Positions 37,001-48,165 of a stretch of DNA of 64,000 bases are shown here, piece after piece. This DNA comes from Centropus unirufus (Eukaryota > Chordata > Aves > Cuculiformes > Centropidae), in NCBI GenBank assembly GCA_013397695.1, contig VYZI01000255.1:350957-414956 (forward strand). The letters are read 5' to 3'. Position numbers and translations under genes: made by a program. Position 1 is the stretch's first letter; every line of letters begins with the position of its first letter. The notes beneath the pieces were generated by a model, which was not told the DNA's origin, made no database searches, and saw only the letters and a program-made list of their open reading frames with translations.

Positions 37001-39258
37001 TAGCAGAATGTTTAAATGTATAATACAAAATTTAAAATTAATTCTGAAAAGGCAACATAAATTCTTCTTTGATTTTCCTTTCCTTTTTATTTACTCTAAT
37101 GCTGAAGGCAGCTAAGTATCATTTTGTGATTACTAATTTCATAGAAAAAAATGTAAAATGCATCTAAAACTACTAAGTAATTTTAATATTAACAATGTAA
37201 ACAATTGAACTGATTCTCTTGAATATAGGGTGATAAGAGTTTATGTTACAAGAACCTTAAATATATCAACTTTAAAACACTACAGCTTCTTATTGTGATT
37301 TATTCTATTCTTGTTTTGAAGACCTTAAAATGAATTGTGCTTTGGACTTTTTACTCTTCCTTACTGCTCTGTCTCCTGTCAGGCACTACCTTAATTTCTG
37401 GAATGTTTCATGCTGATTATTCAGTTGAAAAGAAGAAATGCTCTTACCAAAATATTTCATTTTAAGAAATAATGCAATAAAAGGGAAAAGATCTGCTCAC
37501 CACTACTAGAAGATTATTTTAATAGAAGGCAAATTTTGCTACGTTTAGGACACACAATACAACCCTCATCTTCCTGTGATGTCTGTAAATTAGGAAAAGT
37601 GAAACTACACAAATTTATAACTGTTATGAGTTGTTTCAAGATTAGAACTATGATGATGAACAGTAGGACATTAAAGTTAATGATGACATTTCCTTGACAT
37701 TTGGTGGTTTATAGTTTCTCATTCAGGCTTTTCCAGATAAACTATAACAATGGATGTGATAAAGGGTAAAGAAAACTCTAGACTAGTGATACTTGAAAAG
37801 GTCATCATGATTTCTCTAGGTACTAAAGAACATTTGTTTAAATGCACTTGTTATTAAAATGTCCTTTGTATACTGGCACATTCATAATGCCTGCTTACGT
37901 TATCCTTTTCAGAGGGGTGACCATTTGAGCCAAAGAGTTTTCCTCTAGTAAAAAGTTTTCTTGAGTAGAGAAGTACTAGCTGTCTCTCTGCTTACATCTT
38001 TCTTTGTTCACGTAGTCAATAACTTTCAACTATGTCTCATTAAGTCCGCCCTAAAACTTGAAAAACATTATTTCCTCCTTTTTTTTAAACTGCTTTCAAA
38101 GGCGTCAAGCAAGGGAATTATTGCTTGAGCAACCATATAAATAATGTTTAAATGTGGTATATTCTGAGTCTGAACAAGTTCTTACATTTTGAGTACACAT
38201 AAAGTAGTCTGGATACAAATCAATATTCCATATCCTCTTTCTTGTTATATATCCAGAGGTGTGATTGTCATATGACAAAAATGCAGCATTCATACTACAT
38301 GCTAGGAGCTCTTACGGATATGAGACAGCACAAGGTCATGCAATTAAATTTCTATTACCATGTTTTTTGTGTGATGAGAGAGAAATAAAAAAAAAAGATA
38401 AATTGTAGAGCATCAGAACAACCCGTTCATCCCAAGCATGATAATAGATATTTAGAAAATACCCTGAATGAATTATTCTCAAAGGAAGGATAAGCCTGAA
38501 TTAAACCTGAATTAATGTACAGTGTTATCACTGAAGTAATTTCCAGATGAAATCTGCTGTTACTTCTGAGGGACAAAAGTGTGTCTCCTTTTCTCGTCAG
38601 AGAAGCCCTCCCTGCAGCCAGTAATGCAATTATCACAGCCAGGAGAACAAGCAAGTCTCTGACTCTATATTACATAAACTTCATTCATATTTCAGAAAAA
38701 ATATTTAGGCAGAAAGTTTCAAATGGGAAGGTGTATATTATCCTCTTATTTTTAAGTTGAAGAACCTTGTAAGAAAAAGCAATTGCACTGACTGAAGTGA
38801 TGAAACAATTCTTCTGAAGTGAAATGTAAACACTATCAGTGGTTGCTGAGTAGCAAGAGCAAAAAGCCATATTCTTATCTTCAAAACTGCAAGAAATTGT
38901 TCTCCTTAGTGTTTTTAAGGTTACATGTTCCACTGAGTGTAACTTTCTGTTCAAGTGAAAAGTACAACTTGAGTTTGATCATTCTTCAGGTGGGACATTG
39001 ACCGAACTGTTAATATCGGTGTACAGACATGATAAAAGTTTATCTCATTTTCCAGGTTTTTTCTTCCAATACGTAAGTAAGTCTGGTGAGGGATCCTTTT
39101 CTCTTTGTGATGCTCCTCCTGCAAGAAGATAATTGTGTGCCACAGGGACAGCATGAGGTCTTTTGGCTTTCCTTGTTATCTTGATTTCACTGCTTCTGAT
39201 AATTCTTTGGAGGTGTGGGTGGAGGTGTGAGGGACCTTTTTTTTTTACGATGTTTCAC

Positions 39259-39273
39259 AAAAAAAAAAAAAAA
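39259..39273. repeat. Poly(A) run, 15 bases
   Basis: An uninterrupted run of 15 A, preceded 12 bases earlier by a run of about 10 T, so the two could pair as a loose hairpin. It encodes the lysine run in a chance frame. Confidence 0.9.
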
Positions 39274-39533
39274 GAGAAAATTATGGTTGCAGACCACCTA
39301 AAGCCCTTTAAGCTCTACAGTCTTAATATTAATTATTGGACACTCATCTCTTCAGCTGTGTATCTGCAATGTCTTGTTGGTTTGTCTACATTTAGACAAA
39401 TCATGCTAATGTTGTTTATCACATGGCACTCCAACTGTGACAAGCAAGTGACTCTGGTACTTCAAAATGCTCTTGCCTACAATTCCAACCTTTATTTTGA
39501 CACATATTCTCAGACCAACAGCTGTCTTCCAGC

Positions 39534-39549
39534 TTTTTTTTTTTTTTTT
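39534..39549. repeat. Poly(T) run, 16 bases
   Basis: An uninterrupted run of 16 T with no matching poly(A) signal on the minus strand. Confidence 0.9.
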
Positions 39550-41518
39550 GAAATGTCAATTTTAAGCTTTTAATTCTGTTTGCTTTTGATTCGCTTTGAT
39601 TTGCTAGCTAACTGAAATTTCACTACCTAGAAATTTTATTATTCTCCACTGGTGATCTTTTTTTTTGCTTATTTAGGAATTTTAGTCTAGGCAGGACCAA
39701 AAGAATAGTTTTGCATTTCTTAAGTGACAGTGGAGTATTAGCTGGGCTCTTTTTATAAAGTAGCCAGCACCATTCTTCAGTACTATATTAAGCTTTATCT
39801 ACTGTTGTCCCTTTGAAGCTGTAATATTCTTTCTTCAGAATGCTTAATGTTCATTCTCCTGTTTGTCTACCCCAGCGGAGAGATAGAACTACAAACTTTC
39901 AGATGGTTTTCCTATACCCCTATTTAGACGAATGTGAAAACAACATAGGCGTAGGATAAGGATCAAAGTCAATTTCCTACTTATAAATTAGGATGTACAA
40001 ACAACTATGGAAAATTAAGTTCATTAATAGTTTGTGTGGATGTCAGAATTGAAGGCCTTCCAGGATTCAACAAAGGTGCTGATATCTTCAGTGCTTTCAT
40101 AACATTTGTTTACTAGGAATTTGATTGCTGTTACCTATTATTGGAAGAATTGTAATATGTAACTTATTTTCTGCCACTATTAATACAAACTATTTTGAAC
40201 AAGAGCACTAGGCAGAAATCCTTGGAACTGTATTTTTCTGGGAAACTTTCAGCACTCTGTAGTAGTCTTGATATTAAGACTCGAGACTCCACTTTTTATT
40301 TAAATACAATGTGCAAAGTAAGCACAACTGAAATAACTGTCAGATTAACATCCATAAATCTAGATTTTACTGAAATTTCCTGACAAACATATAAATGTAC
40401 CACCATGGATGCAAATTCACACAATGCTATTTAAGAGGCAAAAGCAACCTGATATTTCAGCTTAAAAGAATTCTGTAAGAAAACAGTTAGATCGTAGTGT
40501 CCTTTCTAGCAGGATTAGATTACACTCAAAAGTTGTAAATTGCCCATACATGATTTGGCTGCTTCACTCCATGTAATTATTCAACTGCATTATAGTGTTT
40601 GAAATAGGGATTCCATCTAGTGACTGGTTAGATTGCATACAAATGCATGTTTGAAAAGGTGGTATTTTTTAAAATTCCCTAACCACCTAGGAAATGTGAA
40701 GGCAATATTAACTGTTGTGTTTTTGTAGCTTGATCCAAAAAATTGAGCCTCCAGGCAGGTGTGTGCCATTGTGTGGGGTGGCTGCCAACATCTTTCAATA
40801 AGAAAAAAAAGGACTCGGTGTCTGTGACGTTGCATTTGTTTCACTTTGAAGTATTTAGGGCAAAAATAAGCTGTGAAAAAAAGAACATAAAATATATTTC
40901 TTCTTTTCTTTCAGAATTATGCTTTTGAAGCTGATCCACAAAAAAAAATGTACTTTTATTTTTAGGAGGTACTCCTTTTTTTGACAGTTGACCTAAAATA
41001 TCAGTATCTTTTTTTTTAAATTTACTTTTCTAAGGGCAATATGCTTCTTTATTCCTTCCTGATTACTGAGCCATTTATGGAGATTTATGGGATAGCTACT
41101 GCCCAAAGATGGTGTGTTTGTTGTCCAGCTCGAGAAGATACACACACATCACAAATATTTTCTATAGCTCTAGATTCTGGATTCATTGCTTGTAAAAAAA
41201 TCCACAAGGCATCCTGAGATGCATTAAATACCATTTTAATGAATGCACAGAAAGTCACTGGTTATTGGTCATACCTTAAACAGGATGGCCTGGGCCATTC
41301 ATTTTCAGTCTTTTCCTGGGATGGAGTATCATGTACTCACATAGAGGTATCAATTTCCCAAAGATACTCACAAAAAAAAAGAATGCCACTGGATTAATTT
41401 ATATTTGGCAGTCCATGTTTTGGGTTTGTTTCCTTTTTCTTAAGTTTGCCTGTTTTTCTTTTGTTACATTAGGTTAAAGATGGATAACTTCTGAAGGGTA
41501 TACTTCAATAGTTGTCTT

Positions 41519-41650
41519 NNNNNNNNNNNNNNNNNNNNNNNNNNNNNNNNNNNNNNNNNNNNNNNNNNNNNNNNNNNNNNNNNNNNNNNNNNNNNNNNNN
41601 NNNNNNNNNNNNNNNNNNNNNNNNNNNNNNNNNNNNNNNNNNNNNNNNNN
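41519..41650. other. Assembly gap (132 N)
   Basis: A run of 132 undefined bases. The non-round length suggests a sized gap or masked bases rather than a default filler. Any frame crossing it is meaningless. Confidence 0.99.
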
Positions 41651-44600
41651 GTGGACTGTCAGCAAAATATTTAGGAAGTAAAATTGTTCTTCAACTTCCT
41701 AAGATTCGTTCAGATTGAGAATGATTCAAGAAAATGCAGCCTAGGCGTGAAATGTTTACAGCACAGATTTCCCTCACTGTCCTGAGAAAGTAAAACAACT
41801 GCAAAGTAGAGATGTTGCTGTGCCTGAGCAGCATAGTCTGCAGTCTAAAACCCTTTGGAATGAAAAAACCTAGATTTCTTGTGCCAAAGTTGATGGTGTC
41901 ATGTGTGTTCCTGCAAGTATGCAGGGAGCCTCACCTGGGTCTTCTGCTGGTCTCTTTGTTGGTAAGGGTGCTATTAAATGCCAAAGGAACACCTCCAATA
42001 GCTAAGGTATATTTCCAGTCATCTGGCGCATTAGAGTTCTAGTCCGTCATCCTGAGGGACTTCAGGCACACGTTTCTCTGAGTGCAGAAAAATGTCCAGC
42101 TTCTGTATTCTGTGGCTGTGCTCTCTTCTGACTCAAGAGGGCATAGAGCTCGTCTTCCAGGCTGCCGTAGGAGAGGTGGTAGCGACAGTTCAACAGTGTT
42201 CCGCCTTCGGGTCTTAGTTGAGCTGTGCTGAAATAGGAAAGCTTGATATTTTCTACAACTTAATGGAGACATCCAATTGTTCGGCATGTTAGTTGTTGTC
42301 AACAGGAAAGACTTCAAAATTATCTGAATATGGACTTCTGGGCGAATGACTCTTAGGTACTCCAATTCTTCAGCTGATCCTTATCCCTTAGGGAAATCCT
42401 GTTAGTAAAGCAATTGCCCCAGAGAACATTGGCCTGTGATAACTGATACATCCAGCTGCTGCCATTGAGAAAAAGTCAAAGTATGTATGAAAAAGTTTGC
42501 CACTCCTTCACCAAGTAGTAAGGAAGTACAGTACACATGCCCCACGCGCAACCAGCATTTCCAAGACTATCCTAATCCAGGGCTGCTTTACCTGCCTCTC
42601 CACGTCAGTCGTTAAGCACTGGTGCAGTAATGAAGATAGGTAAGGGCTGATGCACAAGGAGGTGTGCAATAGGGCTTTTTGAAAAGCAGTACGTAACTCT
42701 GTGAGAATGTAGAAAGGAGCCCCAAAACGCAGTAAACTATGGAAGGGATGTGAGGGAATACAAAATGATTCCTAAAGGGAAGATCTGGAAGAAACAAAGA
42801 AAGAAAATGGTCACCAGACAGACAGATAGCTACCCTTGAACTCTTCAAAGTTTTTCCAATCCTTCCCAATCCTTGATTTCTTCCAACCATATCCAGTCCT
42901 CCTTTCTGTCCTCTGCCTAATTCATACATGCCGAATAGCTCCAAAATGTGACAGAAGACTCCTTCAGTAACTCTATATTCCTTCCATACCCTCTCCATCC
43001 CCAGGCCAGGTCCCCCACACTGTTCTCCACTGTCAGGAAGCCATGCTGACACCTCCAGATCCCTCCTAACACCCCTCCTGCTCTCCTTGCTCAGCAGGAA
43101 ACCCTTGCAAAGCTGCCCAAAGCTACCCAGATAGATAAGGACACTTGCTCTTTAGGTTAGCAACAATCTGTTCTGCTTATGGGCAACAGCGAGCTGCCAG
43201 AGTTTTCCCAAGTTAACCACCCTGAGCACCTTCTCCCTCAGTGAGGGGTATTCCATGAGGAGTACCCCTTGCATAGCTGCCTTTTCGGAACTCCTGGGCC
43301 CATAGCACCATGCCCTGGCATCAGGGAGATGCAACAGCCCAAACAATTTCCTACAGCCACATGGTGCTTCGGGCCAGAGAATCTGATTGTCAGGCACCAT
43401 CTGGCCCATGTACGCGTTTGTTGTTGAACAAAGAGCAATCACACAGCAGTAGTTCACTATTAGGTTGGCATTTCATATTTTCTGTTAGTTTAACTCTCAT
43501 CTAAAAGACAGAATCATACAAAATGTGGTTAGTATATTTTATTTTTCAAGAGATTTTTACCTTTTAAACAGTATTTGTTTAGTGATCAGGGGTGTTTTAC
43601 AATGGCTACCTGAGAATCTGTGCTTCTCTCCTCTTCGACCCACTCCTTGACTCTCATATAAAAGGTGAAGAACTTTTTCTCATTGATGGTATGCATTATG
43701 AGAGTTTAAAAGCACTATTTAGAAATGTTGTAAAATCTAGGCATATTCCTGTTTTGCTCAGAGCTCCAATGAAGTAATAATACATCTCTCTATTAAACCC
43801 TGAGATTTCTATCTTTGCATTCAGATTATATTTTCAATGCCAAGTATACTGCATAAGTAATTGAAAATCAGCTCTCTTCAGAAAATAGGAACTTCAGTTG
43901 GTAAATAGGGAGCACGCAGAAAAATCTTAGAAGTCAAACTAGCACTTCTATGTGGAGAAATGATCCTTAAGATTTGAGAAGGACCAGGAAATTACCTCGA
44001 GCAGGAATTCTTTTGCTGCCCTTGTGACAAACTACTCAAATATGATCACCAAGTGGAAAAAAACCACCTCTATTTACATGGGCTGGATCTCCCTAAACTC
44101 TTTGTTGTGAACAAACTCAATCCAAGTCTGAACCTCTCATCCCTGACAAGACTGCTCATACCTCACCCCTCCAAAAACATAAGAAAACTTTATCCAGTAT
44201 TTACATTGCCTCTACAAATGGCTCCATGTGAGTACTGGAGCCCATCATGTTGCCAGGCACAAAATCTTGCAGCAGAAAGACTTTCTTTCCATGAAGAGAA
44301 GAGAGAAAGGAGTAGATCACACAAGAAAACAAGTAAGAGTGGGGAAAGCTCAGAGGGAGACGCAGCAGTTCAGAGTGGATGGGGAAGGAGCAGAGGTGGA
44401 GAAAACCAGTGAGAGGAAAATAGGGGCAGGTCTGCAGGGAGAGAAAGAGACAAGGCAGAATAAAAATTGAGAGGAGTGAATATAATCAAAGGGGCCAGAG
44501 CAGGACCTCAAGGGGAGTTCCAGTGGAGGATGGCAGCACCTGCAGCTACACCCTGTGACACTGTTATCCCATCCTCCACTCTATGTCATCGGCTGTGTGG

Positions 44601-46133
44601 CAGGTTGTTTTTTTCCTTTAGTGAGTACTAAAGATTGGAAAGTGTGACAAAAGTGCTCCTCCACAGTAAACACTTAACTTCTTCATCCAACCAGAGACAC
44701 ACTTAGCATTCCTGCAGTGTTTTTCACTCTTTCTTTAACCCAAAGCATCATTTATTCCAGCCCTCCATCTGTGTAGAAGCTGGGCACAGGAGCTCAGTCT
44801 GCCCTTTGCTAGAAGGACCCCAGTTCAAGCCTTACAGCAGCAGCTTCTCCCTGAGCACTGACTCTGGCCCCAGCAATCTGCAAGCTGACCTTGGGAGGAA
44901 GGGAGCTTCTCTGAGCTCTTAGACTCAGCATGGGACTGCCTACCCACAGTCCTATAACTGGATTTGTTTGCCTGAACAAATAAAGATCACGTACACACAC
45001 ATGAACACTTAAATTCATCCAAATCTTTAAAAATAGTATGACAGCCAACGCTAAAACTACATATTCCTGATGACATGAAATGTGAAAGTAATATCCAATA
45101 TTCCTTTCCAGCCTTGGAGTGTACTAGGAATCAGGATCCTTTCTGGTTTGTCATATGTGATCCTTTCCTTTGATGTGAAAGCTGATGGGCTGACACAGTA
45201 GCTTTTCCATTCCTGATCTTTTTAAGCTGTCCCCCACAGTGTACCTGAAGAACTGGTGACCTGCACAGCCACCTGGGATATCCAAGCGAGGGAACTCTCC
45301 GCAGCTGTTTTCTTCCCATGTCCCTTTGATCAACAAGGATTCCTTTTTTCCTCCTGATTCTCTTCCTGAAAGTTTTCAGAATGCTCTTCAATGTAAATGT
45401 AATGAGCGAGTGTTCTTCTCCACTCTGTATTCAGGGAGTCCTGTTTGGTGCTCTTGCTGCATTTTTCACTTGGCACTTTAACGGGCAGAATCCTCCTGTC
45501 TTAAATGGTTTTCCTGTGAGATCACACTGCTCTCTGAACTGTTACAAAACATTGTAAATTACATACCATAAAAAGTCTTCATTCTACTATATCTTCTCAA
45601 GCTCACAAGATTGGGATTGTTGTTAACATTTTAGGGAAACCGTGTACCATCTGTGGCAAGGGCGACAGACTGCTTTGTCTGAACCTGCTTCTCTCTTATT
45701 TATTCTCAGTTTTATACAACACTTCCCCAGTGTTCCATAGACTAGAAAAACAATCATGATACAAAATGAAATGCTCAGAAGGTGGGAAATGTCAAGATTA
45801 ACTTTAGTGTGGGAGCCTTTAATCTCTTCCATTTTGCTCTGGTAGTGCCTACAGTTTATTAAGAATCATTCTTAACACAGAGATTAACATTAGGTTGCTC
45901 AGTGAGTCCTCAAGCCCTCTTATTGTGAATGAGTAGCTAAATTAAACCCTCTGAAAATCAAGTAGTACAAGAGTCAACATCTGTGACATGAGTCTATAAC
46001 ATTGCCTCTTTGCACAATGCTTGATGTGTATTTAAGCCTTCACCCTCATTGATGCTCAAGACCTCAGACTGCAGGGTAAGTGTGGTGCTTTACTGACATA
46101 GATTTGGGTTTAGATCAAATATAACACAGGGAT
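41651..46133. other. Unclassified, somewhat GC-richer stretch without a recognised gene
   Basis: This 4.5 kb after the gap is less AT-rich than its surroundings. It carries the longest non-CR1 frames: 146 codons at 42612-43052 minus, 119 at 44053-44412 plus, 108 at 42039-42365 minus and 101 at 43152-43457 minus. None shows a domain I know, consistent frame use or splice structure. They may be decayed transposon or ERV internal sequence, a noncoding transcript, or chance frames favoured by fewer stops in GC-richer DNA. Confidence 0.45.
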
Positions 46134-46212
46134 CTATCTACAGTCTGCCTGCAGTTAAACTTAGCCATCTAACGGTCAAACCTATCTACAGTCTGCCTAT
46201 AGTTAAACCTAC
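46134..46212. repeat. 48-bp-period tandem duplication (1.6 copies)
   Basis: CTATCTACAGTCTGCCT starts at 46134 and again at 46182, exactly 48 bp apart. The match continues through 'gcagttaaactta' versus 'atagttaaaccta', with only three differences over the 31 bp compared. The second copy is partial. The strong similarity indicates a fairly recent local duplication. Confidence 0.85.
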
Positions 46213-47279
46213 TCACGCAAAGCTTATCACCCTCGGGAAACCATCACCACTTCTTTAGTCTAGCCTTGATGATTTTTCCTGAGAAATAGTACAAGGAAGG
46301 TGAAGGACATCACTGCTGAATATGCCACATGCATCTTGATGCTTTCTGTGGCCAGGAGATATCATATCTGTTTATTTCAGAACCAAACATAAAATACATA
46401 CCAAATGTCAATCAACACCAAAATTGCTTTTTTTTTTTCAGTGCTATTTGGCAAGCATTTAACTGAAAGTAAAGTATGAGCCTAACCATAGCAGAGATGA
46501 AAGTCCTATGTGGCAGCCCAAGAATAAAGTACTCAAACATTTGAACATGAAAGCGGGACTGCTGGAAAACTGAAAGAAAAAAAAAAAAAAGGATGCCTTA
46601 GTATTCAGTCATCAAAAAAATTAAATATGGCATTTTAACCCAATCATACAGACACCCAAATGCTGTGAATTCCCTTTTCCTATTTAGAGATTGAGTTGAG
46701 CCAGGCACAGATCACAATTGTAAGCTGTTAACACTGGTGTGCGCTTTGCAGAGGTTTGGCAGATTCTCGATGTTCTTGTTTATCAGTTCTTGCAGACTCA
46801 ACAGACTTCATAGGTTATCAGTCATTGGAAAACTCTCCTATGCAGCCTTCTCAGTGTGCATTTTTCCTCTCTCCAACCTCCTGAGTTTCTGTAACTATTT
46901 TTTCTATTAAATCCTCTAGATACTTGCAGTACCTATTCACCTTCCCCTAAAATCACACAAATGGATCAATTTATGATATAAAATTATAATAGAAATTTTT
47001 CATATTGTCTTTTTCTCCCAAATGCATATATAGATATATGTGTATATAAATGCATACAAACACAGAAAGAGAACAAGGAGGTTGGACAGTGTGTTTATAT
47101 GTACACTGTTTTATTTAAGTTTGAATATACGTTTAGAAGTGGCTACCATATTTTACATGTCTTCAAAAGCATCTGTTTTAGTATTCTGTCCACTCCTCAA
47201 ACTCACTCTAATGAATAATCAACAGGGGATTAAATTAAACTCCAAACAATATCTCCTACATGTGCTGGAGGAAGTCAAA
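46213..47279. other. Gene-free unique DNA
   Basis: No recognised feature apart from an A14 run (46577-46590) and AT-rich simple sequence near 47020-47060. An AATAAA at 46524 lies about 47 bp before the A14 run, too far for a convincing poly(A) end. Confidence 0.6.
46577..46590. repeat. Poly(A) run, 14 bases
   Basis: An uninterrupted run of 14 A in AT-rich DNA. No flanking duplication was noticed. Confidence 0.9.
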
Positions 47280-47440
47280 TGCCTCATTCTGCAAGATGTG
47301 GATGTGCCCTGTGCATGAACTCAGTACATTCAAAGCCTATTGATTTTTTTTCCCATGGTGGGCTCTATCCAACTCCTACTAATGTCAGTGGGCAACTTTT
47401 CACTAACTTCAGTAGGGTTTTGGAGCAGATTTTAATCTCT
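47280..47440. repeat. Ancient amniote CR1-type relic
   Basis: The core 'gggctctatccaactcctactaatgtcagtgggcaacttttcactaacttcagtagggttttggagcag' (47361-47428 region) matches the recurring theme of old reptile/bird CR1 tails, in which 'cccattgacttcaatggg' units occur in inverted pairs. The preceding 'cattctgcaagatgtgg' also fits 'gatcctgcaaggtgctg' of the same repeats. This is recall, not a search. It is strongly diverged, hence old. Confidence 0.5.
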
Positions 47441-48113
47441 TTGATTTTAGTATAAACTTGCTGAAATCATGAACTGTGAACTTTTATGTTTGACCAGCTC
47501 TTTGATATGAAGTGTTTTATACCCACGGAGTTAATTTATTATTTACAGAATGATTTAAATTCAGAGCTACAGTAAATGTTATTTTATGATACATGAACAC
47601 AGTGTGACTACTCAATGGTACAGAAATGTGTTCAGTAAAGTGCAAATATAGTCTAGGCTTTGCAACAAAGTGTTTTCTGTACAAAAAAGGCCCTTTCTTA
47701 ACAAGGAAAAATACTTTTTAAAAAAGGCATTCATTATTTATTGATTGGAAATCAATTTAGAGATCTGGAAAAAATTTTAAGACTTTTAAGTTTTTTATTA
47801 ATCAAAAAAAATGTTATTACGCTCCCTCTGTTTAAAGACTGTGAAAATACTGAACACATATCCATTTATATTTATATGCATCTAGGTTAAAGATGTAAAA
47901 TATCTTTTTAAAAGGCAAAACTAGTATGGAGAATATCTGACAAAAATGTTCCATGGTAATGGAAAATATCAAGAGATAGATTTGATCACCTGTTCAATTA
48001 CATGCAAGACTCCAATACACTCTCCAGTTGAAATCCCTGACATTAGAGCAACAGAACTTAAACAATTGCATTTTAATGATTTATTCTCAAGTTTGTTTTC
48101 AGGGCTTCAGCCA

Positions 48114-48165
48114 TGTAGCTGCCATTAATGTTAATAGGGGTTACCCAGCTAAAGCCAATGCAATC
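48114..48165. repeat. Possible second ancient CR1-type relic
   Basis: 'gtagctgccattaatgttaataggggttacccagctaaa' resembles the 'ccattgacttcaatgggagtt' unit followed by 'cagctaaa' in old amniote CR1 tails. It lies about 0.7 kb from the one at 47280 and could be part of the same old insertion. The match is short, so the call is tentative. Confidence 0.3.

Larger units (their letters stand above)
34013..41518. other. Gene-free unique DNA
   Basis: About 7.5 kb holds no recognised gene or transposon. 35260-35700 is locally richer in G and C and unclassified. The 136-codon frame at 39163-39573 includes homopolymer-encoded lysine and phenylalanine runs and is not a credible protein. Homopolymer runs lie at 39259-39273 and 39534-39549. 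Confidence 0.6.

Noticed and set aside
39163..39573. 136-codon plus-strand open frame as a membrane protein
   Set aside because: Its lysine and phenylalanine runs come from A15 and T16 homopolymers, and the rest shows no family resemblance.
40900..40960. Strong polypyrimidine tract plus CAG resembling a splice acceptor
   Set aside because: The sequence after it is A-rich with early stops and no donor; common by chance in AT/CT-rich introns.
42612..43052. 146-codon minus-strand open frame as a gene
   Set aside because: No domain, signal or splice context is recognised. A frame of this size is plausible by chance in GC-richer DNA. It is kept only as part of an unclassified island.
46020..46110. 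Possible LTR promoter (tatttaag) upstream of the tandem duplication
   Set aside because: No AATAAA, no TG/CA ends and no target duplication could be found around it.
46524..46590. AATAAA plus A14 as a retrocopy 3' end
   Set aside because: The 47-bp spacing is too long and no transcript-like sequence or duplication is seen.
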